From SZUA-309 sp965215995 (GTDB taxonomy: Bacteria > Pseudomonadota > Gammaproteobacteria > Pseudomonadales > Azotimanducaceae): DNA of 64,000 nt. Shown here one piece after another: positions 43,322 through 51,393 of the stretch (its first letter is position 1; the number at the start of each line of letters is the position of its first letter). The notes under the pieces are model-generated. The model was not told the DNA's origin, did no database searches, and worked only from the letters and a program-made list of their open reading frames with translations. A program made the translations under genes and the position numbers. Where the stretch lies: positions 2,914,001 to 2,978,000 of the forward strand of contig OZ244128.1 of the NCBI GenBank assembly GCA_965215995.1, read 5' to 3'.

Positions 43322-43457
43322 GTCCTTCCCTCGTTGACCTTTGCGCATGTCTGCTTTCCTGTTGGGGTTCTTCCCATACTGGGTACTGCAGGGAAGATCT
43401 TATGGCGGGTAACCTAAACAGAAGCTGAATGACACAACGGTAAATGATCCCGCAGAC

Positions 43458-44096
43458 ATGAGCCGGACAGATCAGGAGAAATGGGACAGCCGCTATCGCG
43501 AGCAGGGCAGCGAGGATGCGTACACGCCCAGCGGGCTGCTCGAGTCGGCGCTCGCTCGAATGCATGCCGAGCGAGGCGATCTCCGCGGCCTGACAGCCCT
43601 GGACCTCGCCTGCGGTGGTGGCCGCAACAGCCTTCGCCTCGCCGAAGCAGGCTTCCGCGTGGATGCGGTGGATATCTCAGCAGAAGGCCTGACACTGGCA
43701 AAGCAACGCGCCGCGCATCGCCCGCTCGCCGGAACGGACAACGACCCCGGTGCCCGCATCAACTGGATCCAGGCGGACCTGGACACCGGCCCACCCGTCA
43801 CCGGCCCCTACGACCTCATCCTCATGATCCGCTACCTGAATCTACCCCTCCTGACCAAAGCCATCACCCTGCTCACCCCCGGCGGCGTCCTGGTAGCAGA
43901 ACTCCACATGCATCCAGGCAACGAACCCGTCTCCGGCCCCAGAAACCCCGACTTCCTGGTCCCACCCGGCGCCCTGGCCGAACTCACCCGCACCCTGACC
44001 CCCTGGATCATGGAAGAAGGCATCGTCCAAACCGCCCCAGATCGCCAAGAAGCCCTCGCAAGATTCGTAGGCATCAGCCACTTGCACGATTCGTAG
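43458..44096 (+). CDS. SAM-dependent methyltransferase (class I)
   Basis: 212 aa. Motif I is ALDLACGGGRNSLRLAEAGF, followed by VDAVDISAEGL (Asp at strand 2 end), NWIQADLDTG and LLTPGGVLVAELHMHPGNE. It resembles the TehB/thiopurine methyltransferase-like group. Substrate unknown. From 43861 to 44040 the coding strand has about 81 C to 39 G, far from the start of the same gene. Its 3' end is a 26-bp tandem repeat that supplies the stop, and a palindromic element follows. Confidence 0.84.
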   Translation: MSRTDQEKWDSRYREQGSEDAYTPSGLLESALARMHAERGDLRGLTALDLACGGGRNSLRLAEAGFRVDAVDISAEGLTLAKQRAAHRPLAGTDNDPGARINWIQADLDTGPPVTGPYDLILMIRYLNLPLLTKAITLLTPGGVLVAELHMHPGNEPVSGPRNPDFLVPPGALAELTRTLTPWIMEEGIVQTAPDRQEALARFVGISHLHDS

Positions 44097-44113
44097 GATC
44101 CAGCCGCTTGGAC
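44062..44113 (+). repeat. 26-bp tandem repeat creating a stop codon
   Basis: GATTCGTAGG begins both units (44062 and 44088); the units differ by a few substitutions and a one-base shift. In unit 1 the methyltransferase frame reads through the TAG as F-V-G; in unit 2 the same TAG is in frame and is the stop. A further degenerate copy (TAGGTATTTGCCGCTAGGA, 44117-44135) follows. Confidence 0.8.
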
Positions 44114-44139
44114 CGGTAGGTATTTGCCGCTAGGAATGA

Positions 44140-44283
44140 ATGCTTCTCCGAGGATCGAGAGGTCCTTAAAGGGGCAGTCGAGGCACAGGGATGTGCCTCG
44201 TCTGAGCGCCCATGGATGGGGGGTAGGCGCGAAGCGCCTGCCCTAGCGTCCCCGTAAGGACCTCTCGATCCTCGGAGAAGCAT
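44140..44283. repeat. 144-bp palindromic element with 29-bp perfect inverted ends
   Basis: The ends 44140-44168 and 44255-44283 are exact reverse complements. The 86-bp interior holds three hairpins: CGAGGCACA-GGGA-TGTGCCTCG (44179-44200), CCCAT-GG-ATGGG (44210-44220), and AGGCGC-GAA-GCGCCT (44225-44239). No reading frame fits inside. Same architecture as the 158-bp element at 17761 but unrelated end sequence. Confidence 0.88.
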
Positions 44284-44311
44284 GCTCTCCAATCGCGAAA
44301 CCCTCTCCGAA

Positions 44312-44354
44312 CTGTGTATTATATATTTGACACAGAGTAATAATAACTATACAT
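44312..44354 (+). promoter_or_regulatory. Promoter with palindromic operator for the membrane protein/XRE pair
   Basis: TTGACA (44327-44332) and TATACAT (44348-44354) give a sigma-70-type promoter with 15-16 base spacing. CTGTGT (44312) and ACACAG (44330) form a palindrome with a 12-base AT-rich centre over the -35 box, so a repressor, perhaps the downstream XRE protein, could bind here. The rest of the 44114-44409 gap shows no gene. Confidence 0.5.
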
Positions 44355-44409
44355 TAAGTCCTGTAATTTTGACCGACCCTGGGACGCTGAGCCGTCCAGC
44401 GAGGACCCA

Positions 44410-44916
44410 ATGAACTCAATTCTCAAACCACTAAACGGCTTCTCCTTCAAAGAAAAAAGCATCCTGATCTCCCTGCTAGCCGTCGCCGCCCTCTACGGCG
44501 GTTACTTCTACAATCTGATCACCAGCGGCGTGATCCTGAGCGATCCCAGTCAGAGCATGGCCGCCATGCTCGAAAGCATGGTTGGCATCGTCGTCGCCCT
44601 GGTGGTGGTGCACATCGTCTTCCACGTCGTCATTTCTTTGGACGATGTGGAGGAAGCGGAGGATGAGCGGGACAAGGCCGTGGCACGGCGTGCCAGCGTG
44701 TTCGGTTTCAACGTGCTGTTCGTTGCGGTGTTGCTGGTAACCGGCCGGATCGTGATTCTGGGTGCCTGGTCTGAGTCGGATGATCCTGGCGCCGTGCCCG
44801 CTGCCGCGCCCGGCATTTACGAGATTGCCAACCTGCTGCTGGCGGCGCTGGTGGCCTCGGAGATCGTCTACTATGCTACCCAGCTTTTCTTCTACCGCCG
44901 GGGGTTGGCCGGTTGA
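44410..44916 (+). CDS. Four-helix membrane protein
   Basis: 168 aa with four hydrophobic segments (ILISLLAVAALYGGYFYNLI, MLESMVGIVVALVVVHIVFH, VFGFNVLFVAVLLVTGRIVI, YEIANLLLAALVASEIVYYA). A charged loop DDVEEAEDERDKAVARRA lies between helices 2 and 3. Layout resembles DUF2178-type proteins commonly paired with a small XRE regulator, as here (21 bases to the next gene). Function unknown. Confidence 0.72.
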   Translation: MNSILKPLNGFSFKEKSILISLLAVAALYGGYFYNLITSGVILSDPSQSMAAMLESMVGIVVALVVVHIVFHVVISLDDVEEAEDERDKAVARRASVFGFNVLFVAVLLVTGRIVILGAWSESDDPGAVPAAAPGIYEIANLLLAALVASEIVYYATQLFFYRRGLAG

Positions 44917-44937
44917 GCAGTGTAGAGGAACGTTGAG

Positions 44938-45168
44938 GTGGGACGAGTAAAGAGTAGCGGCCGGATCAGCAACCAGATCCGCCGCCTGCGCTTCGAGACC
45001 GGGGAGATGACGCAGGCGGAGCTGGCCGAGCTGATCGGCGTCACACGGCAGACTGTGGTTGCCATCGAGGGGGACAAATACGCGCCCTCGCTGGAGGTCG
45101 CCTTCCGCATTGCGGCTGTGTTCGATGTGCCGATCGGCGAAGTGTTCGACTACGACCCGGTCGGTTAA
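44938..45168 (+). CDS. XRE-family helix-turn-helix regulator
   Basis: 76 aa, essentially one HTH domain: ISNQIRRLRFETGEMTQAEL, AELIGVTRQTVVAIEGDKYA, PSLEVAFRIAAVFDVPIGEV. GTG start overlapping GAGG. The short YgiT/Cro-like type with a C-terminal FDYDP motif commonly sits next to a membrane protein and regulates that pair. A short hairpin and seven T follow the stop. Confidence 0.88.
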   Translation: MGRVKSSGRISNQIRRLRFETGEMTQAELAELIGVTRQTVVAIEGDKYAPSLEVAFRIAAVFDVPIGEVFDYDPVG

Positions 45169-45181
45169 CGACGCTTTTTTT
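45160..45181 (+). terminator. Weak intrinsic terminator after the XRE gene
   Basis: GTCG-GTTAA-CGAC stem (45160-45172), two bases, then seven T. The stem is only 4 bp, so termination would be partial. Confidence 0.4.
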
Positions 45182-45233
45182 CCCGGCAAGCGGTGGTAGT
45201 CTTCCCACTCTACTCGGGAGGTGGGAAAACAAC

Positions 45234-46346
45234 ATGCGTACGTTTGTCATCCTCATTGCTGCCTGTCTGTCGACCAGCGCCTTGGCTGCCGATCTGGAAC
45301 CCGAGCAGGGTGGCGTTGCGACCATGCAGGTGCCTGGTGCGCACTCCTTCGTCACCCTCGGCTTCATGGGCGGCGGTGGCGCCATTTTCGATGCGGACAC
45401 CGGTGAGATGCAGGGCAAATTGCGGGTTTCGGATTTCACCTCCGCTGCCTATCTGGACCGGGGCCGATCCATGATCTACATACCCGCCACCTTTTATTCC
45501 CGGCGCACCTACGGTGATCGGACGGATCTGCTCGTGTTCAACGATGTGGAAACCCTGTCGCCGGTTGCCGAAGTGGAAGTGCCGGAGAAGCTGGCGGTCG
45601 TGTTTCATCGCGCCGTGATCAACCCGGTGGGTGACAGGTTCATTGGCCTGTTCAATATGACACCCGCCATGTCGGTCTCGATCGTCGACGTGGAGGAGAA
45701 GCAGTTTGTCGGTGAAATCTCCACCGCGGGGTGCGGGTTTGTCTACCCACTCGAAGGCCGGCGTTTCATGCAGATCTGCGGCGATGGCACGGTTCAGGTG
45801 ATCGACCTCGATGCCGATGGGGAGGAGTCAGCCCGCAAGCGCAGCAGGAAGTTTTTCGACATAGAGGAAGACCCGATATTCGATCTGGCGTTGGAAAAAC
45901 CGGACGGCTGGTTGTTGATCTCCTTCGAAGGACAGGTATTCGAGGTGACGGTGGACGGCAATGACATCGAGATCTCGAGGCCGTGGTCGGTGCTCACAGA
46001 AGAAGACGCCGCGGAAGGCTGGCGGGTTGGTGGCAATGAACCCTTCGCTTTCAACGCCCAGACGGGCCAGTTGTTCACACTCATGCATCAGGGTGGTCCC
46101 GATAGCCACGAAGAGCCGGGCATGGAAGTCTGGGCATTCGATCTGAACACGCAGCGACGCGGTTACCGGCTCCCACTGGACGGACCATCGCTATCTATCG
46201 AGGTGAGTAAGGACGCCGACCCGCTGCTGTATGTAGGGACTCTGGAAGAACCGATGTCAGTTCAGGTCTTCAAGGCAGGGACGGGCCGACTACTGCACGT
46301 GATTCCGGAAGCCGGTTCTGCCACCAGTCACATCCAGGCATTCTGA
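45234..46346 (+). CDS. mauB: Amine dehydrogenase heavy chain (TTQ enzyme, MauB type)
   Basis: 370 aa. Signal peptide 1-18 (ending ALA). The rest is the seven-bladed propeller typical of methylamine and aromatic amine dehydrogenases: VATMQVPGAHSFVTLGFMGG, ARKRSRKFFDIEEDP, GGPDSHEEPGMEVWAFDLNT and a C-terminal LLYVGTLEEPMSVQVFKAGT. It is followed 12 bases later by the light chain. Oxidises a primary amine to an aldehyde plus ammonia, passing electrons outward. The amine is not known. Confidence 0.9.
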   Translation: MRTFVILIAACLSTSALAADLEPEQGGVATMQVPGAHSFVTLGFMGGGGAIFDADTGEMQGKLRVSDFTSAAYLDRGRSMIYIPATFYSRRTYGDRTDLLVFNDVETLSPVAEVEVPEKLAVVFHRAVINPVGDRFIGLFNMTPAMSVSIVDVEEKQFVGEISTAGCGFVYPLEGRRFMQICGDGTVQVIDLDADGEESARKRSRKFFDIEEDPIFDLALEKPDGWLLISFEGQVFEVTVDGNDIEISRPWSVLTEEDAAEGWRVGGNEPFAFNAQTGQLFTLMHQGGPDSHEEPGMEVWAFDLNTQRRGYRLPLDGPSLSIEVSKDADPLLYVGTLEEPMSVQVFKAGTGRLLHVIPEAGSATSHIQAF

Positions 46347-46358
46347 GGAGGCAACCGT

Positions 46359-46916
46359 ATGAACATCCTGAATCGCCTGAACGAGATGCACGAGAAGATC
46401 TGGCGGCGCATTGACAATCAGATCACCTCCAGCACCCGGGATCTGGCCAAGCGTGTTTCCCGACGGGGTTTCGTGGGCAGGCTGGGGGCGCTGCTGATCG
46501 GCACCGGTGCTCTGCCGCTCCTGCCCGTGATTCGCGATGCAGCGGCGTCCTCCGGTGTTCCGGAAATGGGCGACCCGCAGAGCTGCGATTACTGGCGTTA
46601 CTGCGCGTTCGGCGGATATCTGTGCAGTTGCTGTGGTGGCACACACACCTCCTGCCCGCCGGGTACGGAGCTGTCGCCGGTCACCTGGGTGGGTACCTGT
46701 AGAAACCCGGCGGATGGCAAGCACTACCTGATTTCGTACAACGACTGCTGTGGCACGGAGGGTTGTGGGCGATGCTTCTGCCATCGCACGGAAGGCGACA
46801 AGCCGATCTACTACCCATCGAAGAGCAACAACATCCTCTGGTGTTTCGGTACGGAGAGCCACACCTATCACTGTACGGTTGCTCTGGTGCTGAGTGAGAC
46901 CGACGCGCCGGGCTGA
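46359..46916 (+). CDS. mauA: Amine dehydrogenase light chain carrying TTQ
   Basis: 185 aa. A long twin-arginine-like leader (SRRGFVGRLGALLIGTGALP) precedes the mature chain, which has 14 Cys, as in MauA. The two Trp that become tryptophan tryptophylquinone are W110 (in SPVTWVGTC) and W161 (in NNILWCFGTE). Cross-linking normally needs MauG, and disulfide formation MauD/MauE; none is in this window. Located between the heavy chain and a cytochrome c. Confidence 0.92.
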   Translation: MNILNRLNEMHEKIWRRIDNQITSSTRDLAKRVSRRGFVGRLGALLIGTGALPLLPVIRDAAASSGVPEMGDPQSCDYWRYCAFGGYLCSCCGGTHTSCPPGTELSPVTWVGTCRNPADGKHYLISYNDCCGTEGCGRCFCHRTEGDKPIYYPSKSNNILWCFGTESHTYHCTVALVLSETDAPG

Positions 46917-46943
46917 TGCTTCCTGGGTTCGCTTGAGCGTTCG

Positions 46944-47363
46944 ATGATGAGCCATTCGGGCCATGTGTGCGGCCTGCTCCTGGGCTCGTGCATGATCGGT
47001 GCGCTCCTGCCGGCTGTCGTTGCTGCCGAAGAGCCGCAAGTTGCCTACTGGTTGCACTGCGCCGGTTGCCATCGCCTGGACGGCACGAGCGCGCCGCCGG
47101 AAATCCCAACGCTGGTCGATGAGCCGGGCCGGATCGCCGGGTTGCCAGGAGGCAGGGAGTACCTCATGCGCATTCCCGGCGTGGCCCAGGCCGGTCTTGG
47201 TGATGAGAAACTGGCAGAGGTGCTGAACTTCATGCTCGAAGCGTTTTCAGCCGCCACGACACCGGCTGACTTCGAGCCTTTCACGAGCGAAGAGGTGGGC
47301 CGCGCCCGCCAGCAGGTGTTGATAGATCCACTGAAGAGCCGGGCAGAGATCGTCGGTGACTGA
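46944..47363 (+). CDS. Small c-type cytochrome
   Basis: 139 aa. Signal peptide (about 1-28). One haem motif, CAGCH (39-43), in YWLHCAGCHRLDGTSAP. A possible sixth ligand Met is in EYLMRIPG. A C-terminal helical region (DEKLAEVLNFMLEAFSA) has no second haem. It probably takes electrons from the amine dehydrogenase in place of amicyanin. Its stop overlaps the peptidase gene by 8 bases. Confidence 0.85.
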   Translation: MMSHSGHVCGLLLGSCMIGALLPAVVAAEEPQVAYWLHCAGCHRLDGTSAPPEIPTLVDEPGRIAGLPGGREYLMRIPGVAQAGLGDEKLAEVLNFMLEAFSAATTPADFEPFTSEEVGRARQQVLIDPLKSRAEIVGD

Positions 47364-48672
47364 TCGGCGCCGCGCACACGGTCGGTTATGCTGGTATCTG
47401 GCCACCCTGCTGATCGCCTTCGCCGGCCGCTCCGGTGCTGAGCTCGATCCGTACGATGCCGAGGTCGCTTCCCTCACGCAATTGCCCAAGGTCCAGACCG
47501 CCCTGGCTTTTACTGCGAGTCGCGAAGCGGAAAACCTACCGCGCCTGGTCGAGCTCACCGAGATCGAAGCGCCGCCGTTCGGCGAGGCCGCTCGCGGTAA
47601 GCGGTTCGCCGAGATGTTGACCGCCACCGGACTGGCACATGTAGCAGTGGATGAAGTGGGCAACGTGCTTGGCCACTGGCCGGGTGATGGCAGGCCGGAC
47701 ACAGTGGCAATGGTTGCGCACCTGGATACGGTTTTTCCGGCAGGCACAGACGTCAACGTGCGTGGGCCGCAGGTTGATGAGCTCGGCCGGCGGCGCTGGT
47801 ACGCACCGGGCATCGGGGACAACAGCCGGGGACTGGTTCTGCTGCTGACGCTGGCGGAAGCGCTGGCGGCTGCAGACTTGGGGACCAGGAAGAACATCCT
47901 CTTCATAGGCTCGGTGGGCGAGGAAGGTCTGGGCGACCTGCGTGGCGTCAAGCATCTGTTTCGGGAGGGCGGTCCGAGAATCGATGAGCTGATTGCCATT
48001 GATGGCGGTAATGATGCGCGGGTGCTGAACCACGCCATTGGCTCGCACCGCTATCGTGTGCGGGTGTCAGGATCCGGCGGTCATTCCTGGGGTGCGTTCG
48101 GCATGGCCAATCCTGCCCATGCGCTGGCGAGCGGCATACATGAGTTCGAGACCGCCGCCCGCCGCCTGGTGGCCGAAGGGCCGCGAACGACCTTCAACAT
48201 CGGCCGCATAGGGGGCGGCACCAGCGTGAATGCCATCCCGTTCGAAAGCTGGGCGGAGGTGGACATGCGCTCGGAATCGCCAGAACAGCTGGCCGTCATC
48301 GACACCCTGCTGCACGATGCCGTCAATGCCGCGGTGGCCGCACACAACGAAAGGCGGGGGCTGGGTGAGCCGCTCAGCGCCAGCCTGGAGCTCATCGGCA
48401 AGCGGCCGTCAGGCCTGGTACCCGCCGAGACCCCGTTGATACAACGGGCCATGGCGGTAAGCCGATTCCTCGGCGTTGATCCGGAGCTGGGATCGGGTTC
48501 GACGGATGCGAACGTCGCCATAGCGCGAGGCATCCCCGCTACCACCATCAGCCGGGGAGGGGTGAGCAGCGGTGCTCACTCTCTGGATGAATGGTGGTCC
48601 GATCATGAGGTGGTGACAGGCACCCACAAGGCATTGCTCCTCCTGTTGAGCAGCGCCGGTGTCGCAGATTGA
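47356..48672 (+). CDS. Exported M20-family metallopeptidase
   Basis: 438 aa. Signal segment (about 10-28). M20 motifs: MVAHLDTVFPAG (first His/Asp), APGIGDNSRGLVLLLTLAEA (bridging Asp), IGSVGEEGLGDL (catalytic Glu and metal Glu), then the lid/dimer domain with GGHSWGAFG, and a final HSLDEWW His. Di-zinc aminoacylase or dipeptidase-like. GTG start within the cytochrome gene end. Its link to amine oxidation is unclear. Confidence 0.87.
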   Translation: MTDRRRAHGRLCWYLATLLIAFAGRSGAELDPYDAEVASLTQLPKVQTALAFTASREAENLPRLVELTEIEAPPFGEAARGKRFAEMLTATGLAHVAVDEVGNVLGHWPGDGRPDTVAMVAHLDTVFPAGTDVNVRGPQVDELGRRRWYAPGIGDNSRGLVLLLTLAEALAAADLGTRKNILFIGSVGEEGLGDLRGVKHLFREGGPRIDELIAIDGGNDARVLNHAIGSHRYRVRVSGSGGHSWGAFGMANPAHALASGIHEFETAARRLVAEGPRTTFNIGRIGGGTSVNAIPFESWAEVDMRSESPEQLAVIDTLLHDAVNAAVAAHNERRGLGEPLSASLELIGKRPSGLVPAETPLIQRAMAVSRFLGVDPELGSGSTDANVAIARGIPATTISRGGVSSGAHSLDEWWSDHEVVTGTHKALLLLLSSAGVAD

Positions 48673-48766
48673 TCGGACAAACACACCCAAGCAAGGCGCC
48701 GACTCCCGAATCCGGCACGTATGCCTGTATACTTGATGGGTTTTTTCCAAGCAGTTTCTACTGACG

Positions 48767-51004
48767 ATGACCAATCGATCACCGCGGGTCGCCGCTCGTG
48801 CGGGGCTTATTTGTCTTGCCGTTTTTCTGGCGCCGGCCGGACACAGCCAGGAAACCAGGATGCCGCCGAGCATTCCACCGGTCACACAGGCTTATCCGCT
48901 GACCGACAGCCCGACGCTGGATGGGGACGTGATCAACGATCCGGTCTGGTCTGATGCGAAGGCCACCACCGGATTCTGGCAGATTCAGCCGTTTGAAGGT
49001 CAGCCCGCCACCCAGCCCACAGAGGTGTTCGTCGGCTTCACCGAGGAAGCGCTGTACATCGGTGCCATTCTGCACGATGACGATCCCTCGGGGATCATCG
49101 TTTCCGACAGCCGGCGTGATGCGGACCTGGATGAGACGGACGCCTTCCAGGTCATCATGGACACCTACCTGGACCGGCAGAACGGCTTCGTATTCGGCAC
49201 CAATCCGGCAGGGATCGAGTACGACGGTCAGGTAACCAAGGAAGGACAGCAGAGCTTTGGTTCCGGGGGCGGCGGCTTCAACAGGAACTGGGATACCAAC
49301 TGGTCCGTGGCCACCGAGGTGGGTGACTTCGGTTGGTCGGTGGAGATGCGGATTCCCTTCAGCTCCTTGCGCTACAAGGGCAAGGACGCGCAGATCTGGG
49401 GCATCAATTTCCAGCGAAACATCCGCCGCAACAATGAAGTGTCGTTCTGGTCACCCTTGCCTCGTCAGTACAACCTGTTCCGTGCCTCCCAGGCCGGCAC
49501 CCTCGAAGGCATCACCTTGCCGGCGCAGCGAAATCTCAAGTTCACGCCTTACGTGCTCGGCAAGGCCACCGAAGCGCCAGAGATTGATGGCACGGACACG
49601 GACTACGAGATCGGCGGTGACCTGAAGTGGTCGATCACACCCAGCCTCACCCTGGATGCCACCATCAACACCGATTTCGCCCAGGTGGAGGTGGATGAGG
49701 TGGTGGTCAACCTGGACCGCTTCAATGTCTTCCTGCCGGAGAAACGCCCGTTCTTCCTCGAAAACGCGGGCCAGTTTTCGGTGGGCACACCTCAGCAGGT
49801 AGAGCTCTTCTTCAGCCGTCGGATCGGGATCAGTGACAGTGGCGGGATCATTCCCATCGAGGGCGGCTTGCGGATGTCCGGCAAGGTGGGTGGCAAGACC
49901 AACCTCGGGCTCCTTTACATGAGCGACGAAGGCATTGACGATGAGGCAAGCCAGAACAACTTCGCCGTGGTACGGGTCAATCAGGAGCTGAGGAACCGCT
50001 CGTCTATCGGCGTGATCTTCGTCAATCGGGATGGCGATGGCAGCTTCGGCGATCTGGCGGACCCGGATGATGACTACAACCGGACCTACGGCATTGATGG
50101 CCGCTGGGGCATCGGTGATGACACCATCATCTCCGGCTATCTGGCGAAAACGGACACGCCGGAGCTGGACGGTAAGGACCATGCGTTCGAACTCAAAGGG
50201 GAGTACAACTCGGAAGCCTGGACGACCAATGCCAGCTACTCCGAGGTGGGGGAGCACTTCAATCCGGAAGTAGGCTTTCTTCAACGCTCCGATTACCGAA
50301 GGTTCAGCGCTTTCGCGCTGCGCCGCTATCGCCCCCAGGATTTCTGGGGTATGCAGGAGCTACGTCCGCACGTTGCCTATCGGGGCTACTGGAACTTCGA
50401 CGGCGTCTACGAGTCCGGTTTCTGGCACATCGACAACCACTGGGAAATGCGTGCGGGACACGAATTCCATACGGGGATCAACCTCGTGCACGAGGAAGTG
50501 CTGGATCCGTTCCAGATCATCCCGGGTCAGGAGGTGCAACCGGGTGACTACGACAACGCAGAGATGCAGCTCGTAGCGTTTACCAACCGTGGCGCTCCGC
50601 TTTCAGCGGGCATAGAGGCAAAGGTGGGGGGCTTCTTCAGTGGTGACCGGGTAACGCTGGAACCGGACATTCAGTTTAGGATCGGTGAGACGTTCAATTC
50701 GTCGCTCGAGTGGAGCTACAACGACATCGACCTGAAGAACGAAGGCGGGGAACCGTTCACGATCAATGTGGGCATCCTGAAGCTGGCGTACTCGTTCACG
50801 CCAAAGATCTCACTCGAGGCGCTCATCCAGTATGACGATCGCTCCGATGCAGTGGCCACGAATCTGCGTTTTGCCTGGCTGCAGTCGGCGAGTTCCGGTC
50901 TCTACGTGGTTTACAACGAGCTAAATAAGGACGATCTGCTGCGCAATCGGGAAACCCGCAAGGAGTTAATCATCAAGTACAGCTACATCTTCGATCTGCT
51001 CTGA
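48767..51004 (+). CDS. DUF5916-type outer-membrane protein with CBM9-like front
   Basis: 745 aa. Signal peptide (about 1-27). An N-terminal CBM9-like beta domain (LTDSPTLDGDVINDPVWSDA to about 215; PTEVFVGFTEEALYIGAILH, WSVEMRIPFSSLRY) is followed by a large beta-rich region with VVVNLDRFNVFLPEKRPFFL and many YxF-type strands, ending KYSYIFDLL. This is the DUF5916 layout, a predicted outer-membrane barrel of unknown function. phhB starts in its stop codon (TGATG). Confidence 0.8.
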   Translation: MTNRSPRVAARAGLICLAVFLAPAGHSQETRMPPSIPPVTQAYPLTDSPTLDGDVINDPVWSDAKATTGFWQIQPFEGQPATQPTEVFVGFTEEALYIGAILHDDDPSGIIVSDSRRDADLDETDAFQVIMDTYLDRQNGFVFGTNPAGIEYDGQVTKEGQQSFGSGGGGFNRNWDTNWSVATEVGDFGWSVEMRIPFSSLRYKGKDAQIWGINFQRNIRRNNEVSFWSPLPRQYNLFRASQAGTLEGITLPAQRNLKFTPYVLGKATEAPEIDGTDTDYEIGGDLKWSITPSLTLDATINTDFAQVEVDEVVVNLDRFNVFLPEKRPFFLENAGQFSVGTPQQVELFFSRRIGISDSGGIIPIEGGLRMSGKVGGKTNLGLLYMSDEGIDDEASQNNFAVVRVNQELRNRSSIGVIFVNRDGDGSFGDLADPDDDYNRTYGIDGRWGIGDDTIISGYLAKTDTPELDGKDHAFELKGEYNSEAWTTNASYSEVGEHFNPEVGFLQRSDYRRFSAFALRRYRPQDFWGMQELRPHVAYRGYWNFDGVYESGFWHIDNHWEMRAGHEFHTGINLVHEEVLDPFQIIPGQEVQPGDYDNAEMQLVAFTNRGAPLSAGIEAKVGGFFSGDRVTLEPDIQFRIGETFNSSLEWSYNDIDLKNEGGEPFTINVGILKLAYSFTPKISLEALIQYDDRSDAVATNLRFAWLQSASSGLYVVYNELNKDDLLRNRETRKELIIKYSYIFDLL

Positions 51005-51309
51005 TGGCCGAACGACTCTCCACTGAGGCGATCGAAGCCCACCTCGCCATGCTGAACGCTGCCGGTGCCGAGTGGCAGAGTCGTGGTGATCGGATCGTGC
51101 GAAGCTTTACTTTTCCCGATTTCGTCACCGCCTTTGGTTTCATGGCGGAAGTCGCCCTGGTTGCCGAGCGCATGAACCATCACCCGGAGTGGTTCAACGT
51201 CTACGGCACGGTGAAGGTGGAGCTCAGCACCCACGATGCGGGTGGGCTCACCGAGCTTGATTTCGAGCTTGCCCGGGTCATGAATGAGGCCGCCGGTCGC
51301 CACGCCTGA
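51004..51309 (+). CDS. phhB: Pterin-4-alpha-carbinolamine dehydratase
   Basis: 101 aa. Family motif NHHPEWFNVYGTV and later THDAGGLTELD are the pterin-site residues; the N-terminal part ERLSTEAIEAHLA and IVRSFTFPDFVTAFGF fit. It recycles tetrahydropterin cofactor, usually for phenylalanine hydroxylase, but no phhA is in the window. It may act with another pterin or moonlight as a transcription cofactor, as known for this family. Confidence 0.92.
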   Translation: MAERLSTEAIEAHLAMLNAAGAEWQSRGDRIVRSFTFPDFVTAFGFMAEVALVAERMNHHPEWFNVYGTVKVELSTHDAGGLTELDFELARVMNEAAGRHA

Positions 51310-51393
51310 TCCGCCTGCTCACTTCCTCCATGACACATCTTTGCCTACCCGGCACTTTAGGTGATACTGAGTTTTTTCGACCAGGGAACTTAG

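Noticed and set aside
44312..44335. Second LexA box
   Set aside because: CTGT and ACAG are 16 bases apart rather than 8, so it does not fit the SOS operator.
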